A stretch of 47,243 bases of DNA from the NCBI RefSeq assembly GCF_000485595.1, contig NW_014578055.1, positions 22,818 through 70,060 of the forward strand. The letters run 5' to 3'. Shown one piece after another: positions 29,617-41,700 of this stretch. Below the pieces are notes generated by a model. The model saw nothing but the letters and a program-made list of their open reading frames with translations. It was not told the DNA's origin and did not search any database. Position 1 is the first letter of the stretch; each line of letters starts with the position of its first letter. The position numbers and the translations under genes were made by a program. This DNA is from Priapulus caudatus. Lineage: Eukaryota; Priapulida; Priapulimorpha; Priapulimorphida; Priapulidae.

Positions 29617-32600
29617 GCGTATGACCGTAACCGACCAGGCTGTCGTGACTAAAGCGTCAATACACCGCCGCCTGACATCCATCCATTTAAAAATCTTGTA
29701 GCTGTACAAAAACTACCGAACGAATTTACGTATATCTCAAAGAAAATGATCATCTAAGCATTTCTGGCCTTGTTTTGATCAAATATAACCTTCACCTTTA
29801 GTATTCCAGCGTATGCCTTATTAAAACTAATACCTCAGTTTGCTGTGGCACCAGTGTAAATTTCAAGAAGCCAAAGCGGACAATCTTCAACTAACCGCCA
29901 ACCGCCATGTTGCAATCGCATGATTCAATCGGCCACGCGGAAAACCGCGANTGTCGCCGCTGCGCGGCGTTTGCGCGCTTCGCGCGTATATCCGGCTGCA
30001 GACTGTCTAGCGAGAGATTCGGACAGAGATCGTGACAAAGACCTCGTGATAAACTACGAGTGGGCACAAGCCCTTAAAATTGAAAGTATAATCCCATTAA
30101 AATACCATTTCATTTATTTTATAAAGGCGGAACAACTGTGTATAGATCACGGTTGACACATAGCGCCATCTATTGGCTGATTTGTGAATTCTTGTCAATC
30201 TTAGGTAAGCGACGGCACTTATTACACAGATGCTTCCGTGCTTATTTTTACCTCCGCGCAAACGGAGGTCATGCAATTGCTCGCGTGTGTGTGTGTGTGT
30301 GTGTGTGTAGCCACCGCGCGATCGATATCGCGTCGAGTCAGCGAGCGGGCGGCGCGATCGATAGCGCATCGAGTCAGCAAGTGGCGAGTCAGCAGCAGCC
30401 ACCAGTGAGCGGCGAGGCAGCAGCAGGCGAGTCAGTCAGCAGCCGCCACCAGCGAGCACATACATGTTACATGCTCGCGGAGGTATGCACTCTCCGTGAG
30501 TGCCCTCTGTCTAGTTATTATATATATACATATGTGTGTGTGTGTGTCTGTGCGTGCGTGCGTGCATGCGTGCATGCGTGATACTGTCAAGCCGTATTAC
30601 AGATTTACAAGGAACAACTTACAAGATTACAAGATTTACAAAATTTACAACTGCTCGGACGAATAGCGCATACGAACAGGTGTTTGATGCTCGGACGAAT
30701 ATCCACGTCCTACAAAATTAGTTTAATCATTCTGGAGATCTGTAATTATAGCACTAGCAGGGGGTGGGCAATGGGGCAGTACTCCCCCCCCCCTGAGAAA
30801 TGTAGAAACGTTACATGGTCAATGATGGTCACCTTTCCAGAACATAACCCACCTGTGGCTCTGCCCTCCAGGAAAATGGGTTATAGCTACGTTCCTGGTA
30901 AGTGTGGAGATTTCAGGGGGCTGACCAAGGCCGTACGCAGGAAATTTTCTGTAGGGGAGCAAAGGTACTCCCCATGCCCCCTGTGCCCTAAAGTTTCGCA
31001 ATTTCACATTTCTTTATTTAAAGTGTAATATTTCTTTGATGATTTAAGATAACCTTTTTTATCACATTTCTATTTTATTTCTAAAAGTGTACAGTATTTG
31101 TCCCATTAAAAGGCATACTCTGAAAATCTTTAGGGGGGCAACTGCCCCTGCTGCCCCCCCTGCTGCGTACGGCCCTGGGGCTGACGCCATACAGCATCAC
31201 GACTTCAATATAGCCACAGGTAAGCTACGTTATAAATACAGAGATAGAAAGCTCCCTAGCAAGAGAGATAGGAAGTTCCCCGGCAACAGAGACGAGTGCA
31301 TGGAAGGGGGTCTGCATCACCCGCGCACGTGCCGGACAAGGATGGGTGACACCGCCCAGGCACCTGAGCCACATGGGCAGGAGTTAGGCCAGGGTGGTAC
31401 TGCCAGGCTCCTACGTATGTCACAGCAGGCTGCTATATAAGCAGCTACAGTCCGACGGTAGAATCGTCGGTTTTCGGTCACGAGCTTGAGAGAGCAACAC
31501 ACATCGATCGTCGGTTTTTGGCCACGAGCTCGAGAGAGCAATTCACTGAGGGCGCTTTCAGCCACGAGCCCGAAAGAGCCAGCCATCGTCGCAGAGACTC
31601 GCCCATGAACTCTGGTCTGTTTTGGCCACGAGCTCAGGAGAGCAACCCACGTCGCAAGCATCACCTACAAGCCACCTACGAGCTCAGTTGAGCATCGCTG
31701 ATTGCAAGGGGAAAGCCGACCTGAAGGTATGCCACATCATACAGGGGGTCTTAATTAGGGGTGCACCGGATCCAACTTTTTAAGTTCCGGTCGGAACCGG
31801 AACTTTAGCTGGGAATAAACTTGACAGTTTTGGGCCCAGTATTGCGCAAACTCACTCGGCCTGAAGTTCCCTGAACAAAATATCATTAGCAGGCACATCA
31901 CTTAGACGAGTAGGACAATGCTCAAAGTTCTAATTACAGGGTAGTATAGTTACTGTTAGGTGTATTAATCAGCTGCTTACAGTGCATAATTTGCATAATT
32001 CTGGTATCTTATTCACGAGCGAATTCTGTGGTAAAACCTGCATGTTGCAGTATCCCTGGTTTTAGTCATTATTTTCAACTAACGGACAGATGCGATTCCT
32101 GTGGCTCTAAGAGTATTTGATTTTGAAAGAAAATCTTATGAATCACCTAACATTCGTTAGGTTCAGTTCAGTTAGTTAGCCAATGTTCAAGTGGCAAGCG
32201 TTTTTTGAGCAGAAAAGTGTGAAGTTGTTAACACTATATTGTCAGCAAGTTCACTCTATTGACTCTCAACTACATTTAGTGAGGGACACTAATCTTTTAA
32301 TTTTTATGACGCTTGTAGCAGAAATGAAATTAGGAAAAAGTTCCGGTTCCGGCCGACTGTTTTGGAAGGGTTCCAGCCGGAACTGGAACTCTGAAAAATT
32401 GGTGATCTGGCCGGATAGTTCCGGCCGGATCCAAGTTCCGGTACACCCCTAGTCTTAATCACACATCGACCGCACCGCGCGTCCACACATTTGAGGAGCG
32501 CTTCCTCGGACGGTACGAGGAGCCACTCTTCTATCAACACGAGCCGAGCAGCGGCAGCACCTGACGAGGAGCGCCGCCTCGGACGGTACGAGGAGCCACT

Positions 32601-32751
32601 CTTCTATCAACACGAGCCGAGCAGCGGCAGCACCTGACGAGGAGCGACAACGAGGCGCGACGCCGAGGGCTACAAGACATTAGAATAGAGAATAGCTACG
32701 AGAAATATATATATATAGTTGAAATAAGCAACGTAAACGTTACATACGTAT

Positions 32752-32787
<36 letters not shown>

Positions 32788-35700
32788 GCTATATTTTACA
32801 GACGCTAAGTCAATGTTATTCATATAAGGTAAATAAAGTTATCAATTGTATAAAGAAAATATAAGGACTTGGTATTATTTCACTGTGGGGTTTTCTTGCT
32901 ACTGCATCACCTGCATCTGCCTTTACGGTAGAAGCGAAAACTCTTACAAAATCAAACAAATTACACGTGTTAACCATAGCACTTCAGTTGCGGCCACCCC
33001 TAGGGTCACTACATTATATATATGTATAACTATAAGATTATGTTGCCCCATTCTGATTGTGAATCACACTGGCACTGCTCTACATCGTAGTACATATATA
33101 CATATAGGAGATGATTGTTAGCTGCATGTCAACAAATAAAAAGATTTTTTTCTGAAATTTGAAGTTTTTAAAAAGTGTTTTTTTTACAATCATTTTCCAT
33201 TGCAGACACTTGGATTGGACATAAAGGATGAGCAGATAGCAGAGATGGAGGCAAACCTGAGAAACATCGACTTTGAGGTAGCCATGGAGGAGGAGAAGAA
33301 GAGGAGGCATGATGTCATGGCCCACATTCACACATTTGCAAAGTGTTGCCCAAAAGCAGCTTCAATCATCCACCTTGGAGCTACATCAGCCTACGTTGGA
33401 GACAACACAGTAGGTTTCTGCAAGATACAGAGTTTCTTATACATAAGAGGCACAGTGGCGCACCGCCGTTGTCAAATTTAACATCGCCATTGTGAAAATG
33501 TTCCTGTATTTACCCGCCGTTGTCAGAATAGTGTCAACCCAAAAATAAATAGATCACCACGTGCTTCTGGCATATTTAGATTGCCATGTGTGTTTATAGA
33601 GTTCCGTTTTATGCGTTTATTGATTGGCATATTATTGCATGCATGCCTACGGCACGGCACGCCTTTCAATCCATCATGCGCGTTTTTTCCCCAAACTGGC
33701 GATTACATCCTTTGTCTAATTTTTCCTCTGAAGAAACCCTGAAGATATTCCTTGGTTTTGTAGTGGACCTTTTCCTCAGGACTCGATTATTTCTGTAAAA
33801 CATTCAAGATTTGCGGTAAATTGACATGGCTTAAAAAACCAGACAGAATGTTGTGGGCACAGCAAAATTCTATAGGTTCATAGCTTTTGGTACTTGCTTT
33901 AGCTATTTAAGAGAGTAAAGTGTTAACTTAAAGCAGGCTGGTGAGTATATAAACAAAACATGGTGTTTGAATAAAAATAGGTTAAATCATTCGCATCAAG
34001 ATCATTGCTGATCGTATTCAACGTGAATGGCAAAAAATGTTGCCTTTGCATTTATGATACTTGTAAGTCTGGCCTTACTAGTTTTATTGTCAACTTGAAT
34101 TAGTTGTAGTGACAGCATACCTGGCAGTAGATCTGCAATGCAGGCAGATCTTATGAATAGCGCAGCAAACAGTGCAATGTCGCTGCTTCTCCCTGCGCTA
34201 ATTATCTGTTGCTAATTTTACACGGGACCGGGGTCCTGCGATACATGCCACATACTAATGCTCAATGTGGATTACATGCAGTGCTGTAAGTTATACATGT
34301 TCAGACGTATATACGTGTACAGACATACATGTAATAACATTTCGATAAACACAACATTGCTGTCCTGACCGTTGGTATACGAGTCAGTCCATTAACCAAT
34401 ATATAGTCCCTTGCTCTGGACTGGCACGGAATTCACTGGTCCTGTGATCAACTTCACAAATTAAATCTAACTAACTAAAATGTAACTTGATCCCTTCCCC
34501 CATGTCGAAATGGGATCCAAGCCATGGAAGTACTTTGGAAAAGGATAACTGTTACCTGCAACACATGACATGGTTATTGATTAGCTATCTCCTCCCCACA
34601 GGGACAAGTTTTAAGGGTACGTATAAAACTGAACAAATAAAGTCAGTGTCACGGTGCAGCAGATTCTCCATTCCTGCCTCTGCGAGCTGATCGACGAGGC
34701 ACCATGAGCTCCTGTGTGCCTGGGTTGTTGTGAGAACGAAGTCTGGCAACAGCGTGTGGGACTGGTCCATCTGGGTAGCCGGTGAGCCCGAAGAGTCCGA
34801 TCTGAGAGGCCGTAGAGTAGCAGGTCGAGGCGATTCCCGCACGGTTGTGGGCTGTGGCGCATGCACCGCTGACAGTGGTGGCAGGCTAGGAGGCGGTTCT
34901 CGCGCGGGCGTGGGCTGTGCTGCATGTACCGGGGATAGGGGTGGGCTGCTAGGGAGTGGTTCTCGTGCGGGTGATGGCTGTGGCACGTGTACAGGCGACG
35001 GAAGTGGCATGCTAGTAGCCGGGGTGAACGGGGGCTGTGTCCCTGAGGGCCCGCTGGGGCCTGCCACTGGTGTTGTGGGTGGAGGCGCAGGGGGAACAGT
35101 GGAAGAGCCCTGACACGGCTGCACAACCGACCATGCGTCTCGTCAATGCCCCGAGCTGGAGTGCCATGGAATGGGGTGTACTGCCGCAGGTGCTGTCGAT
35201 TCCGAAGGGTGACTCTGCCTGAGCCGTCCACGCGGACAACATACTGGTGGTGTTGCCGTACCTCTACCACAGTTCCAGTGCGTTCCCATCTCCTGGGGTA
35301 GCTTCCTGCCAGATTCTGTATGTACACATTGGCACCAACATGTAGTGGGGGTAGGCAGTGGGTGTGTTCAATCCAACGCTCATGTTCTCGGGAATGCCGT
35401 TTGGCCAGAGCGGTTTCGCGATGGCCCATCAGGTCTCGTGAGGGGTGTTCCGACCCCTGGGAATCGGTATGGCATCGCAAATTGGTCTACCAAACACAAT
35501 CGTTGCCGGAGAAGCTCTCTCTCGGGATCAATGGTGTTCCTGTACATGAGAATCGCCCTCTGGACTTTGTCTACGTCCAGGGATCCTGTTGGGCTGAGTT
35601 TGTCTACTATCATCCGCTTAACAGTTTTGACGGCCAGCTCGGCTCGGCTCCATTTCTGTAGCAAGAAGAACCCGGCACCGTACACCGACTAATCTGTGGA

Positions 35701-38700
35701 TAGACATGTTGCCCGGTCAGGATCGTACAGGCGGACTTCCTCTTTGATCTCGTTGATAATGACCTCCTTGGACTGCTGGAACAGCTTATCCAGCTCCTCT
35801 GTCCTGGCGAATTGTGCGGAGGGCTTCAGCAAGTGACGGAATGGCTGCATCTGCTTTATCGTAGAGAAGGCGTAGGCATCCTGATTAACCAGGCCGAACC
35901 AGCCTCTGGCGCCGGAGATGTCAGTGGGCACGGGAAAGTGTCTGATAGGATCCAAAAACTTGGGGCTCGGGCATACATTGCTTGGTGTGATCGTGAAGCC
36001 TGCAAAGTCTGTAGTATCCTGCGCGAACTGGAACTTCTTCGGATTCAGTGTGATGCCATTGCGGGCGCACAGGTCGAACCAATCACAGGCTTGGAAGAAC
36101 GCTGACTCGATAGACTCTTACCACATGCATGTGTCGTCCACACACTTGACCTTGTCTGGGAAATCAGCAATTATAGCATCAAAGCGTTGGTTATAGCCGT
36201 CGCCGCTGGCCAAGAACCCATGTGGAGCGACTTTATACCTGAAGCACCCCAAGGAGTGATAAAGGTTGTGATGTGCCTCCTGTGGTGTGATCCTCTTCAC
36301 GGATAGGGACCAGCGTTATTCGTTCATGGTGGCAAGTTTGTGTTGAGATTGTGTATGAAATATTATTATCATAGTTGAATCACTAGACTTCGGTAGCTTT
36401 TCTATGCAGAATTATAGGTAACAGTGAATCATAAATAATCTCTGACACCTTCCTTTATTTCAAAGGATGACTGTTACCTGCAACACATGCCATGGTTATT
36501 GATTAGCTAAATACCTGTATTAGTTGTCTGTGTTTTGCCATTACACACTCTTCATGATACATAATGATAGCCTACCCCCACACTTCCACTCCCACATCTA
36601 TACTGTGTTACTTGGCAGGATTGATTGATTGATTATCCTCTTGCCCCCCCCCCTTCCCGATGGAACATAACGCCGCTGTATAAGGCAGACTTATTTCATG
36701 GAAAAGCCCAAATATCAGAAAAAAGCTCTTCACCAGCTTTCATTACTAATTTTAATTATAGTATATTTTAGTTTCATATTACAAAAGAACTTTTTGCTGC
36801 TGTTTATCAATCACGGATACTACAAAACACAAAATTGATTTGAAAATTAAATTGTCATTGTTGATTATGAATGGTGTTAGTATGCTAGTATTACTTTTCC
36901 CAGTGATAATAATAGTTTTGCTTTAAAATGTTATGTCTGTGAGCTTAAGAGATTGTAGTAAAATTGATATTATGTTATTAATCTTCAACTAATGTTTAAA
37001 TCCAAAAGGTTATATGTAGCATAAATGTTAACTGAAACTGAAAATGCTATACTTTGTCATTTTATTGATTTATAAAACTTGAGCGCACAGTGACAGTGTG
37101 TGAAAATAAACTTTAATTGTACAGCTTCCGTAATCACATTAGAAGGCAGCCCCGGGAATTCCATCAGGTGTTAATACCATTGTATAGCTGTCAGCACTCA
37201 GCAGATATATTTGTTTCATATTAATATCGAACAATGAGAGTTTGCATGTAGAGGAATTAATTTCTAATTTCAGTCAAAAATTATGCTAAACGTGACGCTA
37301 GTTGTACCCCTCACAAAAGAAAAGCGTTAATAACTTATTTAAATATCGCATGGAAATGTGTTTAAATAGTATGTAGCGGCCTGTCCATTTTCCATATTTC
37401 CTTGAAACCGCAATATGGTGATGTGCCCCCGATCTTCTGCACATAAGAGTCCCCCGTGTATGGTATACGTGGTCGTTGTGGCAAACCCAAGCTTGGCAGG
37501 TGTAGTGCTGCGGTCTCTACTCCAGTGTGCCAACCACTCTCAGCTTTCCCTATATTGATCCGCCTGCCCCGCATTATTTCAGCTACAGCAATAGTGCCCC
37601 CACGTTAATGGCGTTTTGATGTAATTGGAGTTATTACTTGTTCGGCGCCTATTGTCAGCGCGTTTGAATTTAAAAAGTCGAACGCGTGCTCCCACGAGTA
37701 CCACCCGGTGAGTGTCACGGCCGGCGTAGGCGCGTATTGTCAGGCTAGCTGGGCTCTACGCGCACGTGTCGTGTCGGCGCTGGCTAGTGTGTATACCCCA
37801 CCAGCACACACGACACCACATGGTCACCCTCCATCACACCTTCAGGTATTATGTAGACATACAAACACGTACGCACATGCACGCACATGCACGCGCGCGC
37901 ACACACACACACGCACACGCACACGCACACACACACACACGCGCGCGCGTACACACACATATAACTTGTTTGTATGTAAAAGTCATTACATAGTATTACA
38001 GTATATTTTATATGGAGTTGTGAAGCCAGCTAGCTAGAACTCTCGCTGCCATTATTCATTGTTTGGATTACATCAGTCTAAAGCTGCGTTCACACGAGGA
38101 TTTTAGTTCCGTATTTAAGCGTTCACACGCTAAAATATACGCGTGTGAAAAAAATACACGTCTAAAATATATATATGGTATAATATGTATATATATATAT
38201 ATACAGGGCTACTGCTGGCGTTTACCACCTTTGCAAAATGCGATAAATAAATAACAGTAGCAATTTTATTACATTAACTGACGAATACAATTGTCGAATG
38301 ATTTACCTGCTCACAATTCCAATTGAAACGTGAATCAATTAAAAAATTTTGAAATTGCAGTGTCGTACTAACAAATTTCGCAACCTGGTCATATTTTAAA
38401 CTTACCTTTAAATCAAACAATCTAGTCTTGTGCAGACTAAACTACATTATTTTATTTTTACTTGATTACTTTATTAAAAATGTCTTCGTACACCTCTTTT
38501 CCCATGTACCCATCACCTGTTTATGCCTTGCTTAGCACATATGATAAAGAAACAGTGGATATTGTTTTTCATTGGTGGCTAAAATATAACGTTGGTAGCT
38601 TAAGTCTTGGCTCAAACTTTAAAACATCTAGAGAGAGCCCTATATATAGGTAGGGTGGCTAAGTTAATAGGTATGGTGCTTCAATTATTTTTCATCTCTC

Positions 38701-41700
38701 CACAAGTTACACTTTTCTTAGTCACAGCGTGAACAGTGAGTGTGAAAGTGTTCCCAGGGGCGTGTACAGGAGGGGAGGGGGGGTCCAGGGGGTTCGGACC
38801 CCCCCTCTCCCCCTGCTCGCGCAGAAAACGCATCTAAGGGGGTCTAATTTCAAAAAATTTCTGGGGAAGGGCCCCCCCCTTCGCGTGCTCGCAAGTTTGT
38901 GTTACGGTTAGACCCCCCCTGGTACAAATCCTGTACACGCCCCTGGTACAAATCCTGTACACGCCCCTGGTACAAATCCTGTACACGCCCCTGGTACAAA
39001 TCCTGTACACGCCCCTGGTTCCACCGTGTCTGCGCCTATGTTTGCCGTTGTGTGATCGTACGATGCGAGGTCGTCTGTGTCGTTACATACAGTTGGTTCA
39101 TTAGCGATCCTCATTCGTTCTTGCAGGATTTGATCGTCATGAGGGATGCTTTCATGATTCTTATCCCAAAGGTACGTGCAGCGCGGATGGTAAATTTGCG
39201 CAGCGCAATAATTTGTAAGTGCATGCCACACATGCCGCGATACACTTAATTATATAAGCTGTTGTATATGAAGGAGAATGTTTTAGCAGTGATGCCCAGG
39301 TTGTTGCTCTAGAATTTACAACGTTACGAATTTGCCATGTTAACTATGCAATAAACTATGCATCTATCATATTGCATTTGCACCTCTATCATGTTTGCAC
39401 ATTGTCACCTCACATACTGTTATGTCGATGTCACATTGTCACCTCCTATGCTGCTATGCTATTGTCGTATTATAACATTTTCTTCTATTGTGTTGGTGTC
39501 ACATTTCATCTTTCATTCTACTACGTTAGTGTCACATTGTCTCATCTCCTTTTGCTGTTTTGTTGTCACCACTCGTGCTGCTATACTGTTGTCACACTGT
39601 CACATCTCATGCTGCTATGCTGTTATCACAATGTCACATTTCATGCTGCTATGCTGTTATCACAATGTCACATTTCATGCTGCTATGCTGTTATCACAAT
39701 GGTACATCTCATGCTGCTATGCTGTCATCACATTGTCAACTTTCATGCTGCTGTGCTATTGTCACATTGTCACCTCTCCTTCTCCCATGCTCTAGTTACA
39801 TTATCACCATTTCTTCTGCCTCATTGGTGGCACATTGTCACTTCTCAGGCTGTCATGCTCTAGTCACGATGTCACATTTCCTTCTGCTACCTTAATGTCA
39901 CATCACCTTTCATGCGGCTGAGTTCTTGTCACAATGTCACATCTCATACTGCTATGCTGTCATCACATTGTCAACTTTCATGCTGCTGTGCTATTGTCAC
40001 ATTGTCACCTCTCCTGCTCCCATGCTTTTGTTACATTATATCACCATTCCTTCTGATGCCTTGGTGTCACATTGTCACTTCTCAGGTTGTCATGCTCTAG
40101 TTACGGTGCCACATTTCCTTCTGCTATCTTAATGTCACATTGTCAACTTTCATGATGCTGTGCTACTGTCACATTGTCACCTCTCCTGCTATCATGCTGT
40201 TGTTACATTGTCACCTTTCCTTCTGCTACCTTAATTTCGCATTGTCACCTCTCATGCTGCAACTTTGTCTTCACATACTATGTCACCTCACGCTACTATG
40301 TTGTCATCACGTTACTTGTCATGCTGCAATGTTGTCACCACATTGTCACCTCCCGTGTTGCCATCGTGTCGTCTTGCTTGTGCTACTATTTTGTCATGTC
40401 CTCAACCTCTGCAGGGGTAGAAATTAACTTTTGAACACGGGAGTCCAACGGACTCCCTACCCTTAAAAAGAGGGAGTCCGCAGCAAAATGAGGGAGTCCG
40501 CAGTCGGAGGTTTAAAATTAAAAAGATATTAACAATAACGCATGTGCTTATTTTTAAGATTCATGCAGTTGCACGTCTGCCAAATTTCCTTTGGGGATTA
40601 CCTGAAAAAATATGGTAATTCTGTGAGGCCGTGCTCTGAACGAACTAGTTAGTATGGCAGAATTTTCAGGGAGTCACACGGACTCCTGCATATGTCAAAT
40701 CAGGGAGTCCGGCAGTAAATCAGAGAGTATTTGACTCCGGACTCCCGTTAATTTCACACCCTGCTCTGGTTTTGCTTCGATTCCCCGACACTTGATGATG
40801 CACGCTCTTCTGTCTTCACAGGTCGCGCGCTGCATCCATCGTCTGTCGAAGTTTGCAGAGCTGCATAAGGACCTGCCAACTTTAGGCCACACACACCTGC
40901 AGTGAGTGCATTGCCGCTGCCGAGTGAAACGACTATTTCCTAACTCATTCTGATGACAGCCGTGTAACAGTTGTCGTTTAGATTGTAGCTAAAGTGACAT
41001 GTTAGCGGTTGGAATTTTTCTCCCGGTTATCTGCATCATGTTGAGTCAGTAACGAACAACTCGGGCCACAATTAAAAAAATATTTGTTTGCCCCACCTGA
41101 CCCAGGCTGAAAAGTTTGGTATAGGCTTTTTTTGAGGGGGTCTTTTAAACTCTTTTTACAAATTCAGCATGGTGTCTACATGCTCGGGTATGCTTGTGTG
41201 GAGATACCTTTTATGTTTAATGTTTGTTTTGCTTGGTACATATAATGTATTGCCTACAGAGAAATGTACAGTGATACAATTTGTAAAAAAAAAAATGGGA
41301 GAGATCAATAAAATCTTTTGAGTCGGCCCCTTTTTGGCGGGTCGGTCGGGTGAGGGCAAACAAACAATATTTTTATTATGGCCTCACTGAGCTAATGTTC
41401 CAGCCTGGGTAAACTAACTAGCTTACACCTGCAGTCTTCGAAATTAGCCGGGCATCCGACGCCTGAGACATCTAGAAATCTCGGCGGGCATGTAAACATT
41501 GCAAGCTCACTTGCCCGACGGTCTCCTGCTTTAAAAACGCATAAACTATGATGCAACTGGCCATAAACTAAATGTTTTAAATTTAAAATCACGAAATGTT
41601 AACGCCGAAAACGAAGTTATCTGTTGTACACTTGTTTACTCGACATTCCAAAAATATTCCTGCAAAATATATGGACAACTATAATGTCATTCGGGCATGT

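Larger units (their letters stand above)
31200..32840. other. LTR-like block with TATA box and modular repeats
   Basis: Contains GCTGCTATATAAGCAGC (31429-31445), then about five degenerate copies of GGCCACGAGCTCGAGAGAGC spaced 39-64 bp (31478-31690), a nested hAT-like element (31756-32451), a 73-bp tandem duplication (32493-32638) and AATAAAG near 32830. The layout resembles a solo LTR or retroelement leader, but I could not define TG..CA borders. Confidence 0.4.
34541..36509 (-). mobile_element. Ty3/gypsy-type retrotransposon remnant
   Basis: A degraded pol read on the minus strand: part of the reverse transcriptase (about 36300-35960, with [12 protein letters not shown] and the active-site variant CVDDT), the connection/RNase H start (to about 35660, GFFLLQKW), then directly the late integrase (AVKTVKRMI, then [11 protein letters not shown]) and a proline-rich C-terminal tail to 34585. 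RNase H and most of the integrase core are deleted. In-frame stops lie at 36118-36120 and 35689-35691, and there is a frameshift near 35400. A 47-bp near-identical direct repeat flanks it (34541-34587, 36463-36509), next to a GGGGAGGAGA purine tract. It cannot be functional. Confidence 0.9.

Noticed and set aside
34730-35113. Gly/Val-rich plus-strand frame
   Set aside because: Antisense shadow of the proline-rich tail of the retrotransposon pol.
39358-40434. Cysteine/histidine-rich 95-163 codon frames resembling zinc-finger spacing
   Set aside because: The Cys and His spacing follows the TCACATTGTCACC repeat unit. No true zinc-finger motif, and several frames are open.
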